The notes: generated by a model from the sequence alone, not told the origin. A DNA stretch of 64,000 bases from Aselliscus stoliczkanus (GCA_033961575.1 CM066738.1:67307478-67371477), one strand, 5' to 3'; positions 11,865 to 22,394 are shown, counted from the stretch's first letter. Translations and numbers: made by a program.

Positions 11865-12014
11865 TAAAAGAGGTCAAATACATGGTGACAAAAGGAGATT
11901 TGACTTTAGATGGTGAATACACAATGCAATATACAGAGGACTTATTATAGAATTGAACACTTGAAATCTATATAATTTTATTAACCAATGTCACTGCAAT
12001 AAATTGAATAAAAA
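11865..12014 (+). mobile_element. Short L1 3' end
   Basis: Degenerate copy of the 'gatggtgaatacacaatgca ... gaatt gaacacttgaaatc ... aataaattgaataaaaaa' L1 3' terminus, lying between fragments of older L1 sequence. Confidence 0.65.
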
Positions 12015-12029
12015 AATCTATAAACCTAA

Positions 12030-12917
12030 AAAAAGCAAATAGTACGATAGTAGAATTAAACCACACCACATCTGTAATTACATCAAATGCAAATGAACTA
12101 ACCATTCCAAATAAAAGGCAGATATTACCAGATTGGATAACAGAAGAAAAAAAAAGCAAGATCCTGTTATTTATAAGAGATAAATTTACAAATTAAACCC
12201 CAAAACAGAGCAAAATTATGTAAAATAACTGGAAAATATATACCATGCAAGTAGTATAAGAAAGTTGGTTTATAGAAGAAAAAAAACAAACAAAAAGCCC
12301 CAAAACTGTTAACACTGGACTAATCAGACTATAAATTAAAGGGTTTGTCAGAGTTAGTAAGAATTATCTTACAATAATAAAGTGTAAATTCATGAAAAAT
12401 ATGCAATAATTCTACATGCATATGCTCTTGATAATGAGGATTAAAAACACATGACATAACATTTGACAAAACTGAAGGGGGAAATAGACAAATCCACAAT
12501 CTCTATTAGTATATTTAAGTTCCTTCTCTTGATAATTGATAGGACAACTGGACTGAAAAAATCAGAAAGAATATAGAAGATCTGAACAGCATTATCAACT
12601 AACTTGAACCAATTGATATCTAAAGAAGAACTAGACCTAACAACTGAAGAATGCACATTCTTTTCAATGTACATAGAAATACCATGTGTGGGCCATTAAA
12701 CAAGTCTCACTAAATTTTGTAGGGCTGTATTTATCCATAATATGTTCTCTGAACATAACATAGATATATTAGAAATTAAAATAATGAGATATCTAGAAAT
12801 CCCCAACTATTTGACACAACACACTTCTAAATTACCCATTAGTCAAAGAAGAAATCACAAGGAAAACTATAAAATATTTCAAACTGAATGACAACAAAAA
12901 TTCAATGTATTCAAATG
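12030..12917 (+). mobile_element. Old L1 ORF2 endonuclease region
   Basis: The plus strand resembles old L1 ORF2 coding for the endonuclease part: 'catcaaatgcaaatgaacta', 'ccagattggataacagaaga', 'gaagaatgcacattcttttc', 'aaacaagtctcactaaattt' and 'aaagaagaaatcacaaggaa'. Stops and indels are frequent, so it is a dead fragment. It ends where an LTR-like repeat begins at about 12918. Confidence 0.7.
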
Positions 12918-13740
12918 TCTGCCACTCTATAACAAACCACTCAAAACTGTGGCATAAGGGCCGGCCGAGTGGCGCATTGGTTAAGAGCTGGTTTTGGGAT
13001 GCCACCGGCCTGGTTCGGATCCCACATATGAGGGCCAGTGACATTGCCCTCCACAGCTAACAACAGCTACACCTGGAGCTGGGCTGTCCGAGCCCTGGCG
13101 ACGGTGTAGTCTGCAGCCCGTGCTGCAGTGGGCTGCCATAGGCTACAGTGAGTGGCCAGCAGCCAGCGTGAGCAGCTGGCAGTCAGCGTGAGCTGCCAAT
13201 AGCCGCGGTGAGCGACCATCCAGAGGCTGGCAACGGATCTGCCTCATCCAGGAAGAGCGCAATGATGATACCACCATGGGCGAGTGAAGCAATGTCCTCT
13301 GCAACTAGACTGAAGAACAAAAGGACAGCAACTTGTCTGTTCCCCTTCCCCGATTCCCCAGCGCTGGTCCCCTCTCCCAATTCCCCAATAAAATCTTAAA
13401 AAACACATAAAACAACCGTTTTATTATCCTCATAGATTCTGTGATTCAGGAATTCAGACATGGAATGTGGGGATGCTGTCTGTGCTCCACAATGTCTGGT
13501 CCTGAGCTGGGAAGACTGGAACAGCTCGTGCAACTCAATGACTGGGGCTAGGGCTGTTTGGTGACATCTTTATTCATGTTTGGACCTAGGTTTAGGATGA
13601 CTGAAGGCTCAGCTATTGGAACTGTTGAACAGCACACCTACGCATGACCTCTCTTTCAGCCTGAGATTTCTCATAGCATGGAACCTTCAGAGTAGCCAGA
13701 TTTCTTGCATGGCCTCTAGGGGCTACAAAAGCCAACGTTG
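12918..13740 (-). mobile_element. LTR-like ancient repeat split by a SINE
   Basis: The words 'ataacaaaccactcaaaact' (12928-12948) and, after the SINE, 'ttttattatcctcatagatt ctgtg', 'gactgaaggctcagctattgg' and 'cttgcatggcctctagg' follow the order of an old mammalian MaLR-like LTR on the minus strand. The SINE at 12958-13405 sits in it. Family name not certain. Confidence 0.4.
12958..13405 (+). mobile_element. Long-form T+ SINE, complete
   Basis: Plus-strand copy showing the whole layout. The head is GGGCCGGCCGAGTGG, the B-box region is 'ggttcggatccc', and 'gccagtgacattgccctc' is shared with the short SINEs. A G/C-rich body of about 300 bp follows, then 'actgaagaacaaaaggacag', and the tail 'ccccaataaaatcttaaaaa' with AATAAA and TCTT. 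AATAAA plus TCTT is the mark of T+ SINEs whose RNA polymerase III transcripts can be polyadenylated. A weak 5-bp duplication (cataa) flanks it. Confidence 0.9.
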
Positions 13741-13759
13741 CCTTTAAGTATTAGTAAAG

Positions 13760-14060
13760 TTGTAGACCAAATGAAGCACTTAATACATTGCTGATAGGAA
13801 TGGAATATGAAATAATCACTGTGTAAAAACTTTCTGACAGTTTCTAATAAAGTTATTCATAATAATATGAATAAATTTGAAAAAACATTATTTTAATGAA
13901 AAAAGCCAAAATAAAGAATACATCTGTATGATATCAATTATATGATATGCAAAACTAATTGATGTTGATAGATATCAGAACTACAGTTGCATATGGGACG
14001 TGGAGATTACCTGGAAGGTGGAATAAGAATCAATATTATTGAATAAATAATAGTTATTTT
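13760..14060 (+). mobile_element. Old L1M 3' region
   Basis: Words such as 'acattgctgataggaatgga', 'ctgtatgatatcaattatat' and 'gggacgtggagattacctgg' follow the order of the ORF2 end and 3'UTR of old L1s on the plus strand. Degenerate; the boundaries are approximate. Confidence 0.5.
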
Positions 14061-14161
14061 GGATGTGATAATAGTATTGTGCTTATGTAGGCAAATCTCT
14101 AATGCTAAAAATATGCATGCTTCAAATATCATGATGTCTGAAAATTACTTTCAAATAGCTC

Positions 14162-14163
14162 AG

Positions 14164-14209
<46 letters not shown>
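14162..14209. repeat. (CA)n microsatellite
   Basis: About 24 CA units directly before a mariner-like MITE. Confidence 0.97.
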
Positions 14210-14210
<1 letters not shown>

Positions 14211-14211
<1 letters not shown>

Positions 14212-14393
14212 GGTGCCAAAAAAATGTATACAAGTGGCCACTTTGGTCAACTTTGCTCGAGCAGTAGTTTGCCACAATCAGAAGTTGCAGGAGTCAAACT
14301 TCATTTGTATTCCCTGTTGTTATCAGTATATATTGGGTATTACAATTTTAATAGTTTTTTCCTTTCTTAAAATGTGTATGCATTTTTTTTTGG
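14211..14393 (+). mobile_element. Mariner-like MITE, longer version
   Basis: The ends are inverted: 'ggtgccaaaaaaatgtatac' at the left, and at the right 'tgtgtatgcattttttttt ggc'. The middle can be read as a short peptide (LVNFARAVVCHNQK) that I think resembles the C-terminal end of a mariner transposase. It would then be a deletion derivative of an autonomous element. The copy at 14421-14544 and that at 29105-29226 lack most of this middle. It abuts (CA)n on the left and CT-rich DNA on the right. Confidence 0.6.
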
Positions 14394-14420
14394 CTCTCTC
14401 TCTCTGCTTCTCTTTACTGG

Positions 14421-14544
14421 TGGTGCCAAAAAAAATTTATACATATGACATGTATTCATCTTTTGTTATTAGTGTATATTGAGTATTAAAATTTTAATAC
14501 AGTTTTTGTCTTTCTTAAAATGTGTATACATTTTTTTTGGCACC
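14421..14544 (+). mobile_element. Mariner-like MITE, short version
   Basis: 'ggtgccaaaaaaaatttata' at the left and 'gtatacattttttttggcacc' (read through position 14543) at the right form an inverted repeat. Total about 124 bp with no coding content. It lies 27 bp after the longer copy in the same orientation. Confidence 0.65.
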
Positions 14545-14554
14545 CTCACTATCT

Positions 14555-14657
14555 GTGTCTGTGTATATGTATATATATGTATATATATATATACAAACAT
14601 ATATACATGTGCGTGTGTGATATATGCACTCATATAGAGAGCAAGTAAAGTAAATAC

Positions 14658-14660
<3 letters not shown>
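14555..14660. repeat. Mixed TG/TA-rich simple repeat
   Basis: Alternating gtatat / atatgt / gtgtgt runs with little complex sequence, between the MITE pair and a SINE. Confidence 0.8.
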
Positions 14661-14710
<50 letters not shown>

Positions 14711-14816
14711 TTATTTATTTTTGAGGGCAGTGTCACTGGGCCTCACATATGGGACCCAAACCGGGGCCGCCAGCGTCCCAAGCCAGCGCTTAACCACGGT
14801 GCCACTTGGCCGGCCC
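14661..14816 (-). mobile_element. Short-form SINE with expanded (TA)n(TTTA)n tail
   Basis: The minus-strand SINE body occupies about 14722-14816. Its tail side is a (TA)n run (14659-14706) and a few TTTA units. The 10-bp duplication taaatacatt at 14651-14660 and 14817-14826 lies outside the microsatellite, so the repeat is inside the insertion. Confidence 0.88.
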
Positions 14817-15057
14817 TAAATACATTTTTAATGTTAATAATTAATCAATCTAGTTGAAGTGTGCATGGATTTTCCTTATCCAGTTATTTCATTTTTTCTA
14901 TAGATTTGAAAATTTGAAAAGATAAGACATATACAGTACATTAAATAAATTCTAAGTGACTTTGAAACAATTATTTTAAAAGTGTTTAGTTAGAAAATAT
15001 TACCTTTGTATCTCATTTATCAGACTATTTTGATGGTTCAAATATAACCTTTTTTAT

Positions 15058-18000
15058 TTTTTAAGATTTTTGTTAAAATATAGCTAAATCTAATGTTATA
15101 TTAGTTTCAGTGTATACCATAATCTTTCAACATTTGTATAGTAAATACTACCTAAAGTAGTGATCACCATGATAAGTCCAGTAACCATCTGACACTGTTC
15201 CATGATATAACAATATTATTGCCTATATTCCCTATGCTGTACATTACATTCCCATGATTTATGTGCTTTACACCTGGAAATGTAAACCTTTTTATTCCCC
15301 TTCACGTTTTTTCATCTCTTTTAAAATTTTTGAATTACAGTTGATATTCAATATTATTTTATATTAATTTCAGGTGTACAGTGTAGAGGTTAGACATTCT
15401 ATGCATAGTTATTACCATATTATTGACTATATCCCCTACCATTTATATTCACATGACTATTTTGTAACTACAAATTTGTACTTCTTAATCCCTTCACCTT
15501 TTTCACTCTGACTCCAACCCCACTCCCATTTATCACCCCAATAAATCTAGTACCCATCTGACACCATACATAGTTATTACAATATTATAGACTATATTTC
15601 TTATGCTACACCTTACATCCCCATGACTAGTATATAACAACCAACTTGTAGTTCTTAATCACTTCCCCCTTTTCACCTACTACCCCAGCCGCCCCCTCAT
15701 CTGACAACCATCAAAATGTTCTCTGTATCTATGAGTGTGTTTCTGTTTTGTTCACTTGATTCTTTTGTTCTTTAGATTGCACATATAAGTGCAATCACAC
15801 TGCATTTCTCTTTCTCTGTCTGAAATACTCCAATCAACACAATATCCTCCAGGTCCATCCATGCCACTACAGATGGCAAGAACCCATTCCCTTCCATGGC
15901 CAAGCAATATTCCATTGTATATATATGTACCATGTCCTCTTTATCCATTCATCCACCCAGGCTGACAGACACCCAGGCTGCTTCCACATCTTGGCCATTA
16001 TAAATAATGCTGCAATGAACATATGGATGCACACGTGCCCTCTAAGTAGTGTTTTGTGTTTCTTCAGATAAATACCCAGAAGTGGCTTTTTGGGTCCTTC
16101 TTTGTCTCTTGTTAAAATTTTCGTTTTAAAGTCTGTTTTGTCTGATATAAGTATTGCTAAGCCAGACTTTCTTGTTTATTTGTTTCCATTTTCATGATAT
16201 ATCTTTTCCATCTCTTTACTTTGAATCTCTGTGTGTCTTTCAATGTAAAGTGAATCTCTTGTAGGCAGCATATGTAAGAGCCTTGTTTTCTTATCCATTC
16301 AACCACTCCATCTTTTGATTGGAGCATTTAACCCATTTACATTTAAAGAAATTGTTGATAAATATGTACTTATTGCTATTTTATTATTTATATTTTTTAT
16401 CTTTTTTTTCATCTTAAAGAAGTCTCTCTAAGATTCCTTGTTTGGTGGTAATGAACTCTTAACTTTTGGTGATAGTGAACTCTTTTAGCTTTTTCTTGTC
16501 TGGGAATCTCTATCTATCCTTCAATTCTAAATATCTTTGCTGGATAGAGTAACCTTGGTTTCAGGTCCTTGCCTGTCATCACTGAATAGTTTGTGCCAAT
16601 CCCTTCTTGCTTGTAAGTTTCTGTTAGGGAATCAGCTGACAGTCTTATAGGGGAGCTCCCTGATAGGTAACCAAATGTTTTTCTCTTGCTGCTCTTAAGA
16701 TTCTTTCTTTGTCTTTAGCCTTTGGCATTTTAATTATGATGTGTCTTGGTGTGGGCCTGTTTGGGTTCATCTCGTTTGGGACTCTCTGTGCTTTCTGGGT
16801 TTGTATGTCTCTTTCCTTCACCAGGTTAGAGAAATTTTCCATCATTATTTCTTCAAATATTTTTCAATTCCTTGCTCTCTCTTTTCTTCTTCTGGCACTC
16901 CTATGATGGAAATGTTAGTACACTTGATGCTGTTGCAAAGGCCCCATAACCTATTTTCTTTTTCTTTTTTTTCTGTTCTGATTGGGTGTTTTCTGCTCTT
17001 ACCTTACAAATCACTAATTTGAGCCTCTGCTTCATCTAATCTACTGTTCGTTCACTTTAATGTATTCCTCATTTCAATTATTGTATTCTTCACTTCCAAC
17101 TGGTTCTTTTATATGTTTTCTATGACTATTTTATGTTTTCTATCTCTTGAAGTTCTCAATGAAATCATTGAGCATCCATATAACCAGTGTTTTGAACTCT
17201 GCATCTGGTAGATTGTTTGACCCTATTTTTTTTTTCCTTTTAGTTCTTTTTTTCTGGAGCTTTGTTCTGTTCTTTCATTTGGGACACGTTTTTTTGTCTC
17301 CCCATTTTAGCTACCTCTCTGTGTTTGTTTCTATGTGTTAGGTAGGGCTATTATGCCTCCTGGGCTTACTAGGGTGGCCTTCTGTAGGAGGTGGTGCCCA
17401 GTGATGCTGTCTCCCTGGTCACAGAGCTGGGTGCTCCAGGAATTTTTCATGTGTGGTGTGTGTGTGAACTCCTGTTGTAGTTGAGCCTTGGTTGCTGTTT
17501 TTATGTCAATGGGAGGGACTGACCCTTGGATTAGTCAATCATGAGGACTGGCCAGACTCATTCACTAGTGAGCTGTGTTGCAGGGCTGACCCTACAGAGC
17601 AGGATTTCTTTTAGCAGGGCTCTGGAGACTTCTCAGTCTGCCTGTTGTATGCATCATCCTTAGAGGCATCCTGATGATGATCTGGCTTGGATTAAAATTG
17701 GTCATCAGATGTATCAGCCTTGTTGTCTCTTGGGAGGAGCCCTGCTGCAGGCAAAGTTCAGTCCCAGAGTGTGCCCTGCTTAGGGTCACCTGGCATGAGC
17801 CACAAAGCAATTTGCAAATGGCCATTGCCTGTGCTGGGCTTGGAGGCACCTTGAAAGGCCAAGCCATGGACTGAGGTCAGCTGCAGCTAGTGTCTGGCTT
17901 GGGGCTACTCAGAAAGAGGTACATGACATGCCGAAGCCAGATGCTGCTTCTTTGTGTTTTGTGAACCTTTGGGAGCTTCTATAAAAGTCCACAGCATGAG

Positions 18001-18672
18001 TCAAGACAGGCCATTTGTATGGAAAAGCCACTGGAAATCGGTTGGGTATGCCTGAATGTGGTGTGGGGCGGCCTCAGGAAAGCACCCAGGCAGGGAGGAT
18101 GAACATTGTTAGCTAGGTTGATGGAGACTCAGATATGGTGGCTGCCTATATGTCCACTCTGGAAAGGGGGAGGACTCAACAAAAAAACACTGGCACCTTT
18201 TGAGCTGCTGCCCAGTGCTGGAGTTCAGAGTTTATGAGTTGTCAGCGATTACTTGTATGGGCCCTTTCAGAGAAACGCCTGGGACGCAAGCCACCATTGT
18301 CTCACACAACCACAATCTCCACTGGTTTTTACGTCAGAAATTGTGGGGACTTCTCTCCCCAGCACTTGTACCCTGGTCTGAGGAGCCTGGCATGAGTTTC
18401 TTTCAGAAGTGGGGGACATTCACAGCTAAGATATCCCTCCCAATTTTTAATGGTCATTTGTGGGTGTGGGACAAGCCCTTTCCACATATCTGCCTCTCCT
18501 GCTAGTCTTGAGGTGGCTTCTTCTGTATGTTCTTAGTTGTGAGACTTTGGTTCATCTAGACATCAGGTGAGTCTCAATAATGGTTGTTCTGTAATTTAGT
18601 TATAATTTTGATGTGGTCAATGAGTGTAGGAAAACACAGCATTTACCTACTCTGCCATCTTGACAAGAAGTC
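15058..18672 (-). mobile_element. Internally deleted L1 with complete 5' end
   Basis: Minus strand. The 5' end at about 18672 reads 'cttgtcaagatggcagagta', the normal start of an L1 leader. The 5'UTR is about 17340-18672, ORF1 about 16440-17300, and then the beginning of ORF2. At about 16095 the sequence jumps to the ORF2 C-terminal end (16095 down to about 15760), followed by two or three tandem 3'UTR units (15060-15740). So roughly the middle four-fifths of ORF2 is missing. ORF1 and ORF2 remnants carry stops. The 3' boundary is approximate and I found no clear flanking duplication. Confidence 0.75.
16440..17300 (-). pseudogene. L1 ORF1 remnant (RNA-binding protein)
   Basis: L1 ORF1p is a trimeric nucleic-acid chaperone that coats L1 RNA. 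Here the best frame (16845 to 16645, minus) shows the RRM/CTD motifs NPNRPTPRHIIIKMPKAKDK and RILRAAREK, diagnostic of mammalian ORF1p. Flanking parts are in other frames with stops. Upstream coiled-coil coding is recognisable only from its DNA pattern (compare 20264-20692). Not functional. Confidence 0.75.
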
Positions 18673-18677
18673 CCGTT

Positions 18678-18984
18678 TTATTTGTTTTCAATCACAGTTA
18701 ATGATCAATATTATATTAGTTTCAAGTGTACAGCATTGTAGTTAGATGTATATATAACTTACAAAGCAATTCCCCTGAAAAGGCTAGTGCTCACATGGCA
18801 ATATACATAGCTATAACCTTATTGACTATATTCCCCATGTTGTACTTTATTGACTATATTCTCCATGCGGTAATTTATAACTCCATGACTTTTTTGTAAC
18901 TGCCAATTTGTACTTCTTAATCCCTTCACTTTTTTCACCCAGTCTCCCAACCCCTCTTTCTTCTGGCAACCATTGAACAAATTA
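18678..18984 (-). mobile_element. L1 3' end fragment
   Basis: A separate L1 3'UTR unit ('aatcacagttaatgatcaat', 'tgtacagcattgtagttaga', 'tgactatattccccatg' twice, 'cttcttaatcccttcac'). It starts just outside the 5' end of the preceding L1. It is 5'-truncated and ends in unrecognised DNA. The motif 'tttattgactatattc' is locally duplicated (18820-18835 and 18847-18862). Confidence 0.75.
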
Positions 18985-19290
18985 CTATTTCTTTTTATTT
19001 TCTGTCCAGAAATATCACTACCTAATTTCACAAACATTTTCATTATTTGAACTAGGCTATAATTTTATAAATAAAAGCCTCAAACTAAATTATAAGAAAT
19101 ATATTATTGAACAGAAGTAGACAATTATGAAACTAATGTTCAGACAGCTGTAAGCATACTAGCAAAATTATTTGACAAAGAACATATTTTCCCCTAGGGA
19201 TAAAGATAACATTTGACAATGAGTAGGTCTAGTCTTTGAGCTCAATGGTGAAAGCATACACTTCCCTCCACATAATCTAATTTGAGGAAT
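18985..19290. other. No recognised feature
   Basis: AT-rich flank of the next insertion; nothing recognised. Confidence 0.5.
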
Positions 19291-19304
19291 TCATGTAGTA
19301 TTTT

Positions 19305-19307
19305 AAT

Positions 19308-19346
<39 letters not shown>

Positions 19347-19350
19347 TTTT
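19305..19350. repeat. (TTTA)n tail of L1-derived element
   Basis: About ten TTTA units at the 3' (left) edge of the minus-strand element, immediately inside its target-site duplication. It stands where a poly-A tail should be. Confidence 0.9.
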
Positions 19351-20055
19351 ATTAGTTTCAGGTGTACAACACAATGCAATAGTTATACTCTTTACCCTCC
19401 AAAGTGACAACCCCCTTCCCCAGTTCGCTACCCCCCATATCATACATATCCATTACAATTCCTTTGACTCCTTTCCACAGTATACTCCACAGCCCATGAC
19501 TATCTATATATTCAGTTACAGTTGGCATACAATATTATACAACATCAGCTTCAGGTGTACAGTTCAGTGATCAAGCCTCTACTCCATCCATTAAGTGGTC
19601 TCCCTAACAAGACATGCGACTATCTGACATGCCACAAAATTTTTACATTATTATATTCCCCGAACTGTGTTTCATATCCCTGTGGCAATATTGTAGTTGT
19701 CTATTTATGCTGTCTAATCCCTACCCTTTACCCCTTATCCACCCCCCTCCCAACTAGCAACCCTCAGTTTTTCCTCTATGAGTCCATTTAGTTTGCTCAT
19801 TCATTCAGTTTTTCAGATTCCACATACAAGTGAGATCATATGGTACTTGTCTTTCTCTGACTGACTTATTTCACTTAACATAATAGTCTCTTCATAGCAT
19901 TATCAATTACATTCCCAGAACTGCCTCCATATCCCTGCAGCAACATTGTAGTCACCCACCAACACTGTCCAAAACCTTCTCCCTCTCCCTTACCCCCTCC
20001 CTCCCAGCTTGGGTTAGCTTGTTTACCCCTTTCTATTGTTTAAAAAAAGCCCTTT

Positions 20056-20900
20056 TCACATTTCTTGCAATGCTGGCTTGGTGGTAATGAATTCCTTAAG
20101 CTTATTATTTTCTGAGAAGCTCTTTATTTCTCCTTCAATTTTAAGTGATAGCTGTGCTGGGTAGAGCAATCTTGGTTGTAGGCCTTTATTTTGTGTCACT
20201 TTCAATATCTCCTGCCACTCCCTTCTAGCCTGCAGAGTTTCTGTAGACAAGTGAGCTGTTAGTCTAACAGAAGTTCCTTTGTATGTAACCTGCTGTCTTT
20301 CTCTTACTGTCTCTGTCTTTAACCTTTGCCATTTTAATTATGATGTGTCTTGGTGTGGACCTGTTTGGGTTCACCTTGTTTGCAGCCCACTGCACTTCCT
20401 GGGCATGTATGTTGATTTCCTTCTCCAGGGTAGGGAAGTTTTCAGACATTAGTTTTTCAAATATATTCTCGACCACTTGATTCTTCTCTTCTCCTTCTGG
20501 TATTCCTATGATTCGAAGGTGGGTGCGTGGCATCTTGTCCCATAGGGCTCTTAAACTGTTTTCATTGTTTTTTATTCTTTGGTCTTTTTGTTGTGCCAAC
20601 TGGGTGATTTCTGCTAATTTGTCTTCCAAATCGCTGATCCGCTCCTCTGCTTCATCTACTCTACTGGTGATTCCTTCTAGAGTGTTCTTCATTTCAGTTA
20701 TTTTATTCTTTAGTTCTAACTGGTTGTTTTTTTTATTATTTCTCTATCCTTCCTTATGTCCTCACTAAGTTTGTTAAACATTCTTATCATCGGTGTTCTA
20801 AACTCTGTCTCTGAAAGGTTGGATCCCTCTGTTTCATTTGGCTCCATTTCTAGAGGTTTCTTCTGATATTTTACTTGTTACATGTTTGTTTGTTTCCTCA
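20056..20900 (-). pseudogene. L1 ORF1p, one frameshift (copy 1)
   Basis: Encodes the L1 ORF1 RNA-binding protein. The N-terminal part (20692 to 20264) has a coiled coil with heptads around ISDLEDKLAEITQLAQQKDQ, the IPEGEEK motif, and the RRM block NPNRSTPRHIIIKMAKVKDR. After the frame is lost at about 20300, the C-terminal domain continues at 20250-20056 (STETLQARREWQEILKVTQN, then KLKEFITTKPALQEM). The true start is upstream, in the N-terminal region read at 20700-20900, where further breaks lie. Close to intact but not translatable as one protein. Confidence 0.85.
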
Positions 20901-20919
20901 TTCTGGCTGTTGCTCTGGG

Positions 20920-21917
20920 ATTGCTTTGATGTATTAGACAGATCACCAGGAAAGCCCTAGCTGCATCACGCAGGCACACAGCCCACGGCCCAATACTCTC
21001 AGGAAAATTCCCAGTCTCAGCCTGCCCCAATTAGCCACTCGCAGATCAGGCCGAGCAGCCTGACAACCAATCACTAGCCTGGCAACTCTGCAAACGCAGA
21101 GCGGAGAGCCGGGTCCCCCGAGGTGGCTTGCGCACTCCCACGTCTCAGTGAACAGCCTGTTGGAGCCGGAGGGCTCCCGCCCAGCATTTCCCTGGCAATG
21201 CAGTATAAGCTGGGCGGAGGGTGGGGATCCAAGGCCGCATGTGCATGGGCACAATCACACACGCACTTCTGCGCCAATTCCACCAAACCAATGAGGTCCT
21301 GGACCTGATCCTCTGTGGGAGGGCCCAACGCTGACAAAATGATACCCTCCTTACACCACCCGCATGCAGGCTCCACACCAGGGGAACAATAGTCCAAAAA
21401 CCTCCAGCCTTTTTACCAAAGATGCTCAGTTCAGTCCGTCCCTCAGGCTCCTCAGCCTAGCTCACACAGCTACTCCCTCCACCACGAACCAGGTAAGTGC
21501 TCACCGGCGAGCAAGCCCATGCGCCAGCCCCACTGATTCTCCAGCCGCTCTCAGCCTCACTGAGCTGAGCAAAGAGAGTCCTCACTAATTTACTGCCAGC
21601 TATCTTGGAACTTCTCTTCCCAGCAAAGGAACTCTGGTCTGGTGAGCTTGGTGTGCGGCCAGAGGGTCTTTCCCCCAAACGGAGAAGCCCCCCCACAGCT
21701 GGGGCTTCCCTCACAGTGTTTGTCCTCTCTCGTCTCCGCCCATCCACCAGACTTGACGTGGCCTCCTCTTTAAGTTCTTTGTTTAGTGGTTCTGTTCATC
21801 TAGTGTTCCGGGGACCTCCAGGGTTGAATGCTGTATAATTTGTTTTTAATTTTGGTGTGATCCTGGAAGGTAGTTAGCACAGTGCCTGTCTATTCCGCCA
21901 TTTTACTGGAAGTCCCC
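20920..21917 (-). promoter_or_regulatory. GC-rich L1 5'UTR / presumed promoter (copy 1)
   Basis: About 1 kb, clearly richer in G+C and CpG than its surroundings. It starts with 'ggcggaatagacaggcac' on the minus strand. It contains one unit (21132-21242) of the 111-bp monomer that is doubled in copy 2. L1 5'UTRs carry internal RNA polymerase II promoters, but activity here is inferred only from position and composition. It does not resemble the leaders at 17340-18672 or 42906-44480. Confidence 0.65.
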
Positions 21918-21931
21918 TCATGTAGTATTTT

Positions 21932-22392
21932 TATTTAAGAAACAAAACTTGTATATGAGTTTATTTTTGTCATCTAAAATCAAATACCATTGCAAGAATA
22001 CAGGTACTCTTACAAATAAAAGTGTTGCAAATACATTATGCATTTAATTACAAATTAATTCAGGAAAGCTGGGAAACAGCACTCTCTGTCACCTATTCTA
22101 AGAATATTTGCACCCTTTGTTCATAAACCCATGTGAGACAGCACCCGATGTTTCTCATTATGATTCTTCAACCTCCACTAGCCAAATTTTAAGAGTGAAG
22201 AGATGTTAAAAATGGTAAAGAGTGAAGGAATTCATTATGTACAAAGTTTACATTTCAACCTAGAAGTAGGAAATCGCAAGTTAGTATTGTGGAAATTCTC
22301 TCATTCTGTCATTAGATTTTCTAGGAGGCAATACATTTTTCTTTGTGCCAAAATTTCTTCTGACCTATTGTGGCAACAAAAATTAAAAAATG
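21932..22392. other. No recognised feature
   Basis: AT-rich, between the L1-derived element and the mariner. Nothing recognised. Confidence 0.5.
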
Positions 22393-22394
22393 TA

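Larger units (their letters stand above)
19305..21917 (-). mobile_element. ORF2-less L1-derived element (copy 1), TSD-flanked
   Basis: Minus-strand element of about 2.6 kb bracketed by the exact 14-bp duplication tcatgtagtatttt (19291-19304 and 21918-21931), so its ends are known. Order from its 5' end: leader start 'cttccagtaaaatggcggaa' (21914), GC-rich 5'UTR (about 20920-21917), ORF1 (about 20056-20920), and an inter-ORF stretch ending near 20010. Next come 3'UTR module A' (about 19888-20010), the last ORF2 codons (about 19800-19885), module A and the rest of the 3'UTR, and finally (TTTA)n as the tail. All of ORF2 except its end is absent. This is the layout of 'half-L1' (HAL1) elements. 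A sibling with the same A'/A arrangement lies at 48305-51658. Confidence 0.85.

Noticed and set aside
14162..14209. CRISPR-like or other ordered array
   Set aside because: Plain dinucleotide repeat without spacers; a eukaryotic window.
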